DNA of 64,000 nt from Epichloe hybrida (Eukaryota > Ascomycota > Sordariomycetes > Hypocreales > Clavicipitaceae), in contig JAFEKR010000001.1 in the NCBI GenBank assembly GCA_019022495.1, positions 7,068,001 to 7,132,000 of the forward strand. The letters run 5' to 3'. The notes beneath the pieces are model-generated. The model did no database searches. It was not told where the DNA came from and worked only from the letters and a program-made list of their open reading frames with translations. Made by a program: the position numbers and the translations under genes. This document shows positions 35,000 through 47,684 of this stretch, piece after piece; position 1 is the stretch's first letter, and every line of letters starts with the position of its first letter.

Positions 35000-36945
35000 A
35001 TTTTTATTAAACCTCTAATTCTTACTATATAAATTATATATTTCTCTATATCTTAAGGGTCTCCCTTAATTTTATCTCTGTAATTTTATTCTCCCTAATA
35101 ATAGTTAATCTTATAAAGTCTTTAAATAACTAGTTTAAGGGATATAGGCCTTTAAAGTATCCTTATAGAAGTTTAAGCTATACTCTCCCCTTACTCTTAA
35201 TTTATCTAGGTTAATAAGTTAATAAAAAGCACGCCTAGTCTAAGTTTTAATTTAAAATAGTCCTTACTACTATAATTATAGCTTTAGGGGCTTCCCCTTA
35301 GTAACTACTATTACTATCTTACCTAGTTTAAATAGTTTAACTCTTTGCTATTTATAGCGTTCTTTATAAGTAATAGCCCTTAACTTCCTATTAGCCTTCA
35401 CTGCTATATAATAGGATTTAATATTCCCTATAAAATACATTACTATATCTTCTTCTAAGGACTTCTCTAGTAGCTACGCTAAATTCTTATAAAAATCATT
35501 ACTTTAACTAGCTAAACTTTAAGTTAATAAGGCTCCTAGCCTTATCCCTAAGTTTTATATTAATTTATATAGTACCTTTATAGGAGTATACCCTATAGAT
35601 TTAATATATTAGTAATTTAATATTTTTACTACATTAGGAAGTTAAAGATCCTAGTTCTTTACGTTAGATATTATCTTATTTAACATGCCCTATAAGATTT
35701 AATTTAATACCTTTACTAGTCTAATACTCCTATAAGATTATCTTAGAGTATTTATTAAGTTTACTCCCTTTCTCTTTAAAAATACTAATAACTTTACTAA
35801 CGTAAACACTAGCCTAGAATTAGTGTAAAAACCCTCTAGAGTAAGTAATAACCTATTTATCTAAGCCTATAAATAGTTTACTACCTCTATAGCACTAGTT
35901 AACCTATAGGGGAATAGCTACATAAACTAAGAGAAATAATTAACTATAATAAGTATATGCTAGATCTTTTACTTTAATTCTAGAAATAGTCTAATATAGT
36001 TTATCCCTATTACTTAGAATAGTTTATCTACTACTACTAGTTAATTTAGTACCTTTTTCTTTTAAGTAGCATGTTAAGCACATAGCATATACCCTAGAAT
36101 GTAGTTAATAATATTGCTACCTATCCTAGGCTAAAACACTAATTAAGTTAACTATTACTAGGTTAGGTCTACTCTAAAATACCTAGACTTATTATAAGTC
36201 TCCTATAAGGCACTTACTACTTCTTCTCTTACTAGGTAATGTTATCTATTATACCTTCCTTTAACTAGAGGACTTTATCCTTAAGTTTATACTATTATAC
36301 TTTTATAACTATTTTTCTAATAGTATAATAGTTATAATCTCCCTTATAACACTTCCTAGTAGTAAGGAACCTTATAATTTCTTTATACTATAGTTTCTCT
36401 AAGTACTTTCTCTATAGTAATTTAACCCTAGGTAATACCTCTAGCTATCTTATATTCTAGCTTAACCCCTTAAGATTAAACTCCTTCTAAATCTTAGTAG
36501 CTTTTAGAGTCTTTAATATCTTCTTATATTCTCTAACTTTATCTTTCTAGATCCACTAGTTTTAGACTATATCCCTTAACCTAAACTTAGTTAAATTATC
36601 TACGTAATTATCTAATAGAAATATATTGTAAGATAACCTATTAGTAGTAGCATTTTGTTTTCCTTAGATAAAATAAATCTTAATATTTAATAGCCTTAGC
36701 TTAGTAACCTATCTAGCATAAATACCCTTATAACTAGTAGTAGTTATAAATGTTATAAGTGGTTTATAGTCTATAAAGATAGTTAATCTTATTCTTAACT
36801 TAAAAAAGTGCTTATACTTCTAATAAAACTTAATAATAGTATAAAGCTCTTACTTATAAGTGCTATAGTTTTGTTATATCTTAGTAAAAAGAAATAAATT
36901 ATATAAAATAGGATAAGGAACTTTATCTTAGACTTATAATATCAC
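35000..36945 (-). pseudogene. Gypsy-type RNase H and integrase remnant
   Basis: Minus strand, read from 36945 downward. An RNase H-like segment at about 36880-36620 has QNYSTYK, IFIDYKPLITF and GIYARxVTKLRLLNIKIYFI followed by GKQNA, a pattern typical of Ty3/Gypsy RNase H. An integrase zinc-finger and core start lies at about 36230-35930, with S-R-Y-F-R-V-D-L-T (GHFG-like, His changed to Tyr) and then INYIRPFLELK. A Lys/Glu-rich tail runs to about 34950. Reverse transcriptase, protease and gag should lie upstream (beyond 36945) but are cut off by the hAT derivative inserted at 36946. Heavily RIP-mutated; limits approximate. Confidence 0.68.
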
Positions 36946-38074
36946 CAGAGTATTGTTTGTAGTGTAGTTAGTGTAGGTTTTAGGAAAAATTTGTATTTGT
37001 AGTGTAGTTTTTTTTTTCTTATAGTTAGTGTAATGTAGTTTTTTTTTTTGTAGTGTAGTGTATTATAGTTTTTTTTTTTTGTAGTTAGTGTAGTGTAGTT
37101 TTTTTTTGCTTGTAGTGTTAGTAAAAAAAAAGTGGGCCTTTTTATTATATAATGTTATTATAAGGATTAAAAGAAAGCTAGTTATATAGAAGCTTTTATT
37201 ATTACCTATTTTACTTAATTAGTTATAGAATTTATAATATTTACTTTTTTTTAAGAATTTTACTATAACTAGGGTTATTTATAATATTATACCTTTTTAA
37301 TAACACTATTATACTTATTACTTTATTTTACTAATATAACTTTAAGAAAAACCTTCTAATTATTTTATTTACTATTATTATTAATTATTTTATATTTTTA
37401 TTATTAATTTAATTAAAAAATACCCTAAACTAATATAATTAAATTAAATTAGAAATCTAAATAAATATATAAAAGTTAATAGAATATATACTTAGTACTT
37501 TAATATTATTATTAATATAATAAGAACTTAAAAAAGCTTAAACTATTTATTTACTATTTAAACTAATTAAATATTACTTTAAGCTTTATAATTCTAAAGC
37601 TTTAAGAAGTTATATATAGTAACTTTATATATCTTATTATAATAATATATAAAGAAAGAATATAATAAACTAATATTTATAATTTATTAATAGATAACTA
37701 ATAGTATTATTTTAATTACCCTATATAGCTTAAATAAGCTATAAAAAATAAGTTTAACTTATTTTTAAAAATAATACTAGGACTTAGTTTTATATAATAT
37801 ACTATACTTATTATAAAAGCTTTAATAACTTTTATAACCTTAATTACTATTATTACTATAATTACTATTATTTTACTTTTATTATTATTTTAAAAAAAAC
37901 ATAAAAGAGAAAACATTTTTATAATATTAATGTTTTTAAAAACCTTAAAATACTAAGTTATTAAAAACTATAGCTTTTACTATAGTAATTTACTTATAAT
38001 TACTAGTATTTATATTTAAGTTATTTATTTATTATTTATTTATTATTAAACTTTAACACTAATAATATTATAAG
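36946..38074 (+). mobile_element. Transposase-less hAT derivative, forward, truncated
   Basis: Starts with the intact terminus CAGAGTATTG and follows the hAT 5' arm (2498-3438) almost base for base. It then passes through the site where LINE copy A is inserted elsewhere, here empty (37803-37818), a short ATTACT run and the internal module to 38074. There another hAT derivative has inserted in the opposite orientation, so the 3' half of this copy is not seen. Confidence 0.8.
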
Positions 38075-39450
38075 CAGAGTATTGCACTAAAACGTGTAGT
38101 GTAGTGTAGTATTTATAGTGTAATGTAGTAATTACACTACAAACTACACTACACTACAAACTACACTAACTATAAGGAAAAAAAAACTACAATACATTAC
38201 ACTACAAATTGTTTTTCCTAAACTACATTAACTATAAACACTACAAATGTAGTATTAGACTTTTTATTAGTTATTAGTATTATAAGGATTAAAAAAATAC
38301 TAGTTATATAAAAGCTTTTATTATTACCTATTTTATTTAATTAGTTATAGAATTTATAATATTATATTATTTTAGTAATTTTACTATAACTAAGTAAGGT
38401 TATATATAATATTATACTTTTTTAATAATACTATTTAACTTAATACTTTATTTCCCTAATATAACTTAAAGAAAAACCTTCTTATTATATTATTTACTAT
38501 TTCTATAAATTATTTTATATTTCTATAAATTATTATTATTACTTATTTTAAAAAAACTATAAAAAGAACTACTAGTAAACTTAATATAAGTAGCTTATTA
38601 TATCTTATTATAGCTTATAATAGCTTATAATAGCTTATAATATTACTAATATTACTAATATTACTAGTATTACTAAGATTACTAAGATTACTAAGATTAC
38701 TAAGATTACTAAGATTACTAAGATTACTAAGATTACTAAGATTACTAAGATTACTAAGATTACTAAGATTACTAAGATTACTAAGATTACTTATAATATT
38801 ATTAGTGTTAAAGTTTAATAAATAATAAATAATAAATAAATAACTTAAATATAAATACTAGTAATTATAAGTAAATTACTATAGTAAAAGCTATAGTTTT
38901 TAATAACTTAGTATTTTAAGGTTTTTAAAAATATTAATATTATAAAAATGTTTTCTCTTTTATATTTTTTTAAAATAATAATAAAAGTAAAATAATAGTA
39001 ATAATAGTAATTAAGTAATAATAGTAATTAAGTAATAATAGTAATTAAGTAGTAATTAATAGTAATTAAGTAATAATAGTAATAATAGTATTAATAGTAA
39101 TAATAGTAATTAAGGTTATTAAAGTTATTAAAGCTCTTATAATAAGTATAGTATATTATATAAAAGTAAGTCTTAGTTTTATTTTAAAAAATAAGTTAAA
39201 CTTATTTTTTATAGCTTAATTAAGCTATATAGGGTAATTAAAATAATACTATTAATTCTTTATTAATAGATTATAAATATTAGTTTATTATATTCTTTAT
39301 TTATATATTATAGTAATAAGATATATAAAGTTACTATATATAACTTCTTAAGGCTTTAGAATTATAAAGCTAAAAGTAATATTTAATTTATTTAAATCTT
39401 AAATAAATAGTTTAAGCTTTTTTTAAGTTCTTATTATATTAAGAATAATT
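38075..39450 (-). mobile_element. Transposase-less hAT derivative, reversed
   Basis: Starts CAGAGTATTGCACTAAAACG, the reverse complement of the hAT 3' end at 29582. It then runs through the 3' arm, a few TATAATAGCT decamers (about 38590-38640), an ATTACTAAG array (38640-38790), the internal module (about 38790-39000), a short ATTACT-type run (39000-39110) and the inverted 5' arm, where LINE copy C interrupts it near 39450. The transposase region between the two modules is absent. The 8 bp before it are ATTATAAG; the far end is lost with the island edge. Confidence 0.78.
38640..38790. repeat. 9-bp minisatellite ATTACTAAG
   Basis: About 15 tandem nonamers, inverse counterpart of the TAATCTTAG / TAATACTAG units at 28665-28760. 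Confidence 0.88.
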
Positions 39451-39559
39451 GTAATAAACCTTTGCATACTTTTCCGCACCGACCCCAAGGTTTAAAATCG
39501 CCTCTAAAATATAAATTACATTAATATTTAAAATCCTTACCTTTGTTTCTCCCCCCTTA

Positions 39560-41130
39560 TAATATTACACTATAATAAAGCTAGTAGTAGGAGTGCAAAT
39601 AAGACACTAATAGTAATTAACATAGGCTTAGGGGGGCTAGCTTAAAGTAGCTATTACCTAAACATAAGAATAAGATAGTTTAATATCTAAAGGAGTAAAA
39701 ATAACCTAATAGTAAACTAGAACTAATTCATATACCTTAAAGATATAAAATATTATAATAAGATTACTAGCCTTATCCTAAGCAATAAAGTCACCTAAGT
39801 GTGGCATATTATACTTACTATAGCTAACTAGGTAGCAAACCGCGCCTAAGCTAAAATAAGAACTATAAACACTAATAATAATAATATTTATATTACTAAA
39901 GAAGTATTAAAAATAGCCCTTAAGGAGGCTATTAGGGAGGAAGCTAAAGATAATAACTCCCTAACCTAGGCTAGTATTATAGCTAGGCTTACCCTAAAAT
40001 AACTAAATACTAACCCCCCCTCTCTTTAAGTCCCTAGAAGATAATATAAAGAAGTACTTATAAAAGGAAATACTATATAAGAATTACTCTAGTCTAGGGG
40101 CATAGAAGATATAGTTATAGCTATAAATAAAGCTATTAGGTAAGCCTTAGTAGTAGTAGCTAGAAGACTCCCTAGTAAGGATATAATTATTACCTTTAAA
40201 GGAAATATAGCATAGTATAAAGAAGACTAAAAATAGATTACTAAAGTGTTTAGCCTAGAGGTAGCTATTTACTACTATATACTTAGTGTTATTATTAAGG
40301 GTTTCCTAATAAAGTATATATCTATTAAGAACCTAGTAATAGAAATTAGAAAAGCAAATAAAGTAAATATAATTAAGGTAACTATAAGATACCCCTAGGG
40401 TAAGAATACCTAGTAAACTACCCTAATTCTTAGACTAGCTAAAGTTAAAAATACTAATAAGATATACTAAGATAGAATAGTCTTTAAAGTAAAGCTATTC
40501 TAAACTAAACTATATAATAAGACCTTATAACCTAGATAGTGCTATAATTACTTCTAAATAGGATATATTACTAAGTTTTATAAGGTAATACTAAGGTATA
40601 GTAAGTGTAAAGCTAGCTAGTATAAAGATAGTAAGGCATTATACTTAATAATAAATAGATAACTTAAGGAAAACTATATCCTATGCTCTAGACTATACCT
40701 AGCCTAGTCTAGAGACTACCTAGTACTAAGAGAGAAGTAAAATATAGCAAAGGCTAGTTACCTAGAATAACTATCTTACTTTACCTCTAGCTCCCTTAGT
40801 AGGAACCTAGCTCTAGCCTAAGAGAGAGCTAGTATAGCTATAGAACCTATAGTAATAATAGGAAGAAAAAGGGGTTAACTTATAAACATAAAGTAAAGCG
40901 CTAAATAGCTAAGAGCTAGGAGTATTAGGCATTATATAGAATAACTTAGGGCTAGAATAAAACTAGTATAGGATAGCTAAGACTTACTACTACCCCCTTA
41001 ATTAATATAGTAATATTATAAGTTCTCTTCTAGAATATAAATAAGAAGAATAGCCTAATATATATTATACTTTATTACTAAACTAATATAAATATAATAG
41101 TAATCTAAGAGTAAGAACATATAAAACATT
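39560..41130 (+). pseudogene. LINE copy C ORF1 (gag-like), RIP-inactivated
   Basis: Counterpart of copy A ORF1, with the same zinc-knuckle region at about 40540-40650 and the same class of stop codons. Limits approximate. Confidence 0.58.
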
Positions 41131-41149
41131 CGTAGCCCCTTATACTAGG

Positions 41150-44100
41150 CCTTACCTAGTTTTAACTTACACACTATAATAGATATAATACTATATATAT
41201 TAATAAGAAATATAATATAAGGTTATAGTTAGCCTAGGGAGGGCCTAACTAGTTACTAGTGGAAATTTATAGGATTAATATCTATTCCCTTTATTTAGAA
41301 GGTTATAGTAATAACTAGAACACCCTTATATAAGACATTAATATAGAGACACTATATAACTAGAGCGTATTTATAGGAGATTTTAACTAAAAGTATCCTC
41401 TCTAGGATAGGCTAGATAGAACTACTAATAGAGTAAATAAGCTACTAGAACTTATAAGCTAGTAAAAGCTTAGACTAGTAATGCCCTAAGGGAAACTAAC
41501 TAGATAATATAAGGATAATAGGGATAGTACTATAGACCTAGCGTAGGTAACCCTAGATATCTAAGTCTATTATAAAGGAGTAAAAGACCTTACTAGATCT
41601 AACTATATCTCATAGCTAATTAGTATCTTTACTAGCCTATAAGATAATATCCTATAGGCCCTTAGACACACGTAAAATATAATAAATAAACTATATATAA
41701 AGGTAAAGGTAGTGGTATACTTTTAACCTAAAAACGCCCTAGATTTACAAGATAAAGAAGGGATAAATATATACGCTACCTAGCTTATTATAAACCTTTA
41801 ATAAATAGTAAATAAGGTAGCCTTATAGAAGCCCTAGGGGCTCCCTAGCCTAGAGGCATAGTGGTTAAGGATAGCTAAAGAGATAATTACTAAAGCTAGA
41901 TAAGTAAAGAGATAATAGAGATAATAGAGAATAGAAGCAAACTAGTAAGCCTATACTAAGGTAAATAAGGACTAAGAATAGGTTATTAAAACTAAGAGAA
42001 AAAACGCGTAAAAAGACGCCTTATAAAAGGCTAATATATAGAGAAAGAATAGGGGAGTATAAAGACTAAAGAGATAGGCCTAGCTTTAAAGCTAGGCCCC
42101 CCTAGAACTACCTAGGCTACTAGAGCTAAAAAGGACTAAAAATAACCTAAACCTAGCTACTATATATAAGGATAAAGTAAGCATACTAGCACTAAGGTTC
42201 TTCCCTAAGCCTATAGTAAACCTCTTCTAAATCCTAGACCTTACCTTCCTAAAGCTAGATAACACACTATTCCTAGATAATAACTAGTTTAGACTAGAAG
42301 AGATATTAGATATTATATTAGATATAGCTAGCTAGAAAGCACTAGGTAATAATAAGCTTCTAGTAGGCCTTATTAAGGCCTATAATAAGCTAGTAAAAGA
42401 AGCTATAGTCTAGCTCCTAAACACTATCCTTAAAGTAAGGTATTTCCTAGCCTAATTCTAGACTACTAAAGTAATAGTAATTAGAAAACTAAGTAAGATA
42501 ATAAAAGAGATAAGAAGGGCTAATGCTTAGAGGCCTATTTCCTTACTAAATATTATAGGAAAAATTATAGAAGTAGTAATTATAAAGTAACTTATAGCCT
42601 TTACTAAGGTAAAAGGACTTCTCCTAGAGCTATAAATAGGAAATAGAATAAATAGGTTAATAAAGACTATAATTAAGGTCTTAGTAAAGTGTGTAAGAGA
42701 GGCCTAGAGTAAGGGCAAAATTTCCTTACTTACCTAGATAAATATCTTATTTACTTTTAATAAAGTTAGCTACCTATACTTAATTTACTTACTAATCCTA
42801 ATAGGAATCCCTTACTAGCTAATAGCTATAATATAAAGCTTCCTAGTAAATAAAATAAGCTAGCTTAGCTTTAATAAAGAACTCTCTAAACCCTTTAAGA
42901 TTAAGGCTAGCACCCTATAAGAATCTTCTCTTTTACTAATTCTTTTTCTCCTTTACTTTATAAAACTTTACATATACCTTTAGGCTATCCTAGGTATAGT
43001 AGTAATTAAATTTACTAATAATATAAATATTATAGTATTTAGTAAAAATATAGTATAGACCTAGAGAAAACTTAAGGTTACTTAGAAGATTTATAAGAAA
43101 TAAGTAAAAGAGGTAGGAGTAAAGTTTAACCTAGTAAAAACTAAACTTATATACTTTAGTAAGGCCTATAAGCCCCTATAAGCTAAGGTCTAGCTTAGTA
43201 TAAAGGAGATAGCGCTAATAAAGGTATACTAATTCCTTAGGGTATAAGTAAATAGGAAACTTAACTAGAGTGCTTATAAGAATATCCTTAAGGGAAAACT
43301 AGCCTAGTAGTAGCTTACACTCTTTATATTAGTAGCATTAGTATAGGGCATTAGCTTTAGAGATACCTAGCTTATATATATATAAGTAGTCTAGCCTATT
43401 CTTACCTATAGGGTAAGCGCTTACTATACCCTAACTAAGAAAGGAGAAAAACTATAAGGAATAGTTAGAAGTTTTATAGTAAACTAATTAACTTATCTCT
43501 AGACTATAGCTAGAGTATTTAAGGCTATACTAATTACTTAGCTAGAAGTTAAAACCTATATCCCCCCCCTAGACCTTTACCTAAATAAGATAAAGTAAAA
43601 GTTTAAGAAAAGAATTATACTTAGTAAAATAATAAATAAGATATAGGCTATAGCTAACTTAGTATAAATAGTACTATAACATAAAAGAAAACCCTTACTT
43701 ACTAATAATAAACTAGATATATAACTATATAAGGAGTAAAAGAAAAGATAGGAAAACTAGTATTCTAATAGGTAATAGAGATAATATAGGCATAGGAGAG
43801 AGCTAATAGAGAACTACTTACTTACTTATAATCTAAAGGAAATCTAGAAATTTCACACTAAGCTTAATAAGTATATTTCCTCTATAATAGTATAATTATA
43901 TATAGGAAAGATTAGCCTTAATAAGTTCCTTTTCTAAAGGCATATTCCTAGGGTAGCTTTGCCCTTATATAGCTATAGTTATATAATTAAAGACTAGTAC
44001 TATATAATTATTAACTACACTAACTATAACTATAGACACCCCTAAATAAAATAGCCTAAAGACATATAGGAGGTAAGGCTAGCCTTAGATAATCCCCTAA

Positions 44101-44390
44101 AGGCAAGATATATTATAAAGTAATTTCTTAGCATAAGAAAACTCTAATACTACATATTAGCATAAGACCTAGCCTTTAGTTAATGTAAACTAGGGGAGGA
44201 TCTAGGCTACCCTAGAGGTAACTAAACTAACTAATAAATAAATACTATAGATAACTAGAGAGAGGCACTAGGTAGGATAGTGTAGCCATAGAGGCAGGCT
44301 AAATATAAGGCGAAATTACACTATAATAAGAAGACTATAGGTCTAGAATAGTTATTAGATTAATCTTAAGTTAAAAAGCTATAGGTATTA
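41150..44390 (+). pseudogene. LINE copy C ORF2: endonuclease plus reverse transcriptase, RIP-inactivated
   Basis: GDFN box at 41376-41387; reverse transcriptase core with SLLNIIGKIIE at about 42540-42572 and the mutated F-T-N-N box near 43010-43021; C-terminal knuckle region at about 43900-44080. The same RIP changes destroyed the catalytic Asp pair in all three copies. Not functional. Confidence 0.78.
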
Positions 44391-45417
44391 TTTTACACTA
44401 GCTTACCACTGCCCTTTTACTAACCTAGAATTAGCCCTATTTCTCCTTAGGAATAGGGATTATATTCTCTATTACCTTGCTCTTACCCTTAGCTAATAGG
44501 CTAGTAACTAGGAGCTAGTTTATCTCTATTACTTAGGCATTAAGCTACTAGAGCTAAAAGATAACCTTATTATACTATTCCTTTATAGACCTAGACTTAG
44601 CTAAGTTTAGGCTTACTATAGTAATGCCTTATTTCTTCTTAGCGTGGTTTTTAGTATAGAGTTTCTTAACCTAAGCTATATAGTCCTCTAGGGCCCTAGA
44701 TAATTAAAGTTAGCTATAGAATAAAGCTACTACTAAGCTAGAGTAAAACTACTTATATTACTCCTAGTAACTATACTAGCCTAAGTCTTAACTAATTACT
44801 AATATTCCCCTTACTAGCTAGTAATATTTAGCTATAAGTAAATTAGCACTAGAGTAAGCTTAGAATAGGCATAGGAGTTAATATTACCTTAATATATATA
44901 TAATTATAAACCTAATAATTAAAATAGGCGTTAGACATTACCCCTTTATATATAAATTAGCCTTACCCCTAGACTAGAAATAAACTAACTTACTAATAAT
45001 ATTATAGCACTAATAGCCCTTATTTTTAATAGATTATATCTTATAAGACACACACTAGATCTCTTATAGCTTACTTAGTTACCCTAGGTTAGACTTAGAA
45101 TAAGGTAAAATAGAGGTAAAGGGGACTTACTTCTAGGCCTTTTACCTTTACCTAATCTAATTACTTCTAGGTTAAGGACTTCCTTAGATACTTATTTAAG
45201 GTTATAAGTTCCTAGGTAAATTAAAGCTAAAGTAGCACTAAAAATAAGGTACTTATAGAGCTTAGTAATATTATAGCGTATTTTTCTATATAAAATATTA
45301 GTATTTAAACTAGCACTAGACTAGAGAAGCCTTAAATAGCTCCTAAAAGGGATAGAAAGGAAAAGAACCTATAGGAAATTTATTATAAAAAGAGAAAAAA
45401 GGTTAGAATCTTAAGGG

Positions 45418-45605
45418 ATCTCGAGCATTGTGAAAAGGCATTTATAATCATTCATGACCCATTCGCCAAATGCATGCATCCCGTTCCGCGCGCGCGTGTC
45501 TAAACCAAGAAGAACGACCACCCATGCTCTTGAAACATCATCATCAACCTTCGCTTGCTTAAAAAAAGACAGGAGAATTATCTGCAATCAAAACATGGCT
45601 TGTCG
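45418..45605. other. Junction between the island and the shugoshin gene
   Basis: Normal composition returns at 45418. Only 188 bp separate the LINE remnant from the shugoshin stop codon, so the shugoshin 3' UTR and terminator must lie here or read into the LINE. Confidence 0.6.
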
Positions 45606-47684
45606 TTATACCATCATACTCCGACGTCTTGAAGCACTCCGTTCCTTGGCAGCAGGGCCTTTTTCGCTAGCCACTGCTGCTGATCGTCGTCGTGTCGTCG
45701 CTCCTCCTTGGCAACGCCCGGTTCTCGTCTTTTCCAAACTGTCGTCTTGATCGACATGGGGAGATGAGCTGGCAAACTCATAGACGTCTACATCACCGCT
45801 TTCGTTGTCGTCAGCGTCCATGCTCAAATCGGCTGTATAATCCACTGGTCTCGAGTGTCGTTTGGGCCGCCCAGTTGGGGCTGCCAGGGACAGTTCCTGC
45901 ACCGAGCTCTTCTTCGCCAAAGGACTGGCCGGTATGCTGCCTGGTTCAAGTGCATTCGTCTCTGCATCGTTGTTTGCGGGTATGCGCCTCAGCGAATTCT
46001 CGGCCCCGGACTCGCGCTTCATCTTGGGCTCTTCAGAAGATGGCTGGTCGCATTGACTGGCTCGTCGTGTATACTTGCCCTCTCCGGTCACCGCATCAAA
46101 GAGCTCCTTGGTTGGCCGTCTCATCTTGTCTCTGAGGTTTGGCTCTGCGTAGCTAACGGTCGTCCTATTCCTTCGGCTGGGTCGCGAAGTCTCCCCGTCC
46201 AAGGAGATGTCGGCGGGTGGGGGTGTATCACCCCGTGGCTCATCTCCTCCCATCGTTGGTTCTGGAGAATATGGTGACATCAACACGGGTTCGGAGACAG
46301 GCATGGCCAGGTCGTTTCCAATGGATGCTGTCGTCGGCGGTCTGACTTCTGCAGCTGGAACAGCCTTGATACTAGGAGTCACATCGTTCTTTGTCTTAGT
46401 TTTCGTTCGTTCTTTTAGCGGCTTTGACTTGGCCAAATCTGCTTTAGCTGCAGCCACGTTGTCCATGGCAGTGAGGTTTGCGGCTTTCTTGGGTGAACTG
46501 ACGTCGTCGTTGGTGCTCTTTGCGGCAAGTGGTTTTCGTCCATTTCCAGCGGTTGTTGGCTTGTCTTTGGCTTCTTTTCTGATATGAGCTAGCTCTTTCA
46601 ATGTTTTCCCTCCCGCCCTCTCTCGTATAGACGTCTTTTCCGTCACCATTCGCGGCGGAGCATTTTCATTGGTTAATTGACGTGATGAATGATTCTCGGA
46701 CGCATCTTGGGCAAACTTCCGCTTCGACCCGGTCTTGATTGGCGCTGGAACATGTTCTGGAGCAGGCGTGCCGGGCTGCGTTATGGACTTTGGATCGTGA
46801 CTAATGGGCTCCGTCTTCTTCTTTTCGGGTGACGGTTCGGGCATACTGGCCATCTTGATTGCTTTTGGAGAGGGTAAGGACACCGGGGGCTCCATGGGCT
46901 TTCGGAGCGGGCTGAGTGCTTCCGCCTTTGTCGAGGCTGGCCGAAGTGGACAGTCGACTTTGACAGGCTCCTGCTCGGTAATTCGTTGCTTCGATGGACT
47001 TTCGAGCTCCGCGGAATCTGCTTTGAATCGCAAAGCACGTATTTGCTCAGGGCTAGGTAAATGTGTCAATATCGGATGCGCCACACGCTCGGAGAAGAGC
47101 GGACCATCATCAGACTTACTTTAAAGATTGCCTCGAGGACGGCCGGTTCTCGGAAATGGAACCCATTTCCTCAATGTCCCTTGCAATGTCGCGCAGCCTC
47201 CGTTGCGAGGGACTCGGTCGGTTGGAAATGAAGCTCATCCGTTGTCTGATGTTCTTGCGGATTCGGGGAGATTGTTTTTTCATCGGAGGCTCCAATCCCA
47301 GGCTGGACAAAAGCGATCCCCATTCGGCGAGCTGTGCTTCCAGCTTGGCTTTTATTGCCAACGCATGGTCGGCTATTCTCCTTGCTTCGTTGTCCTCGAC
47401 TTGTTTCTCGAGTTCCAATATCCGACTGCGTAGTTCGAGGTTTTCCGATAGCATCAGAGCGCACTCGCCTTCTAATTCTCGTATCCTTAGAGCCCGCACA
47501 TTGTTAGATTTGGCGAGATCTCTATTCTGTCTCAACATCTTCTTGCGAACTGCCGGTACTTCTCGTTAGCGAAGAAAAGGAGTGGCACCCAGGGAGCTAG
47601 GTGAGCTGGGTGAGCTCGAGGGGTAGTATACGCACGCGTTTCAAGGCTGTCCGAAGACATCGGTGCTTCGTTTAGCCTAGCCAT
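45606..47684 (-). CDS. sgo1: Shugoshin (centromeric cohesin protector)
   Basis: Three exons on the minus strand: 47636-47684, 47120-47549 and 45606-47052, giving 1926 nt, 641 aa. Introns: GTGCGTAT...CGGCAG (86 bp) and GTAAGTCT...ACCTAG (67 bp). The spliced N-terminus MARLNEAPMSSDSLETLRKK leads into a coiled coil (about residues 17-75, RQNRDLAKSNNVRALRIREL), the shugoshin N-terminal domain that dimerises and binds PP2A. A long disordered Pro/Ser/Lys-rich middle follows. At about residues 455-480 is the conserved basic C-terminal motif SRRNRTTVSYAEPNLRDKMR, which in the family binds phosphorylated histone H2A at centromeres. Shugoshin protects cohesin from separase. The start is supported because only splicing restores the coiled-coil frame. 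It sits head-to-head with DAD2 and its 3' end is close to the transposon island. Confidence 0.93.

Larger units (their letters stand above)
1489..45417. other. AT-rich island of RIP-degraded nested transposons
   Basis: Over about 44 kb CpA and TpG are strongly depleted and TpA, CTAG, TAA and TAG are enriched; intact reading frames are almost absent. Aligned repeat copies (two Copia LTRs, three LINE copies) differ almost only by C/T and G/A transitions. In fungi this is the known outcome of RIP acting on duplicated DNA in the sexual cycle. The island is made of nested elements described separately. Its left edge lies close to a TGTTA motif at 1529; its right edge is the broken 3' end of LINE copy C. 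RIP indices were not computed. Confidence 0.93.
39451..45417 (+). mobile_element. LINE copy C, 3'-truncated at the island edge
   Basis: Begins at the same 5' end as copy A (AAACCTTTGCATACTTTTCC at about 39457) and follows it to CTTAAGGG at 45410-45417 (copy A 9398-9405). It then switches abruptly to normal-composition DNA (ATCTCGAGCATTG). About 615 bp of LINE 3' end and any TSD are missing. LINEs truncate at the 5' end on insertion, so loss of the 3' end implies a later deletion or rearrangement. Confidence 0.9.

Noticed and set aside
46804..47124. Plus-strand frames opposite shugoshin
   Set aside because: Shadows of the minus-strand shugoshin exons, which have clear family motifs and a consistent splice model.
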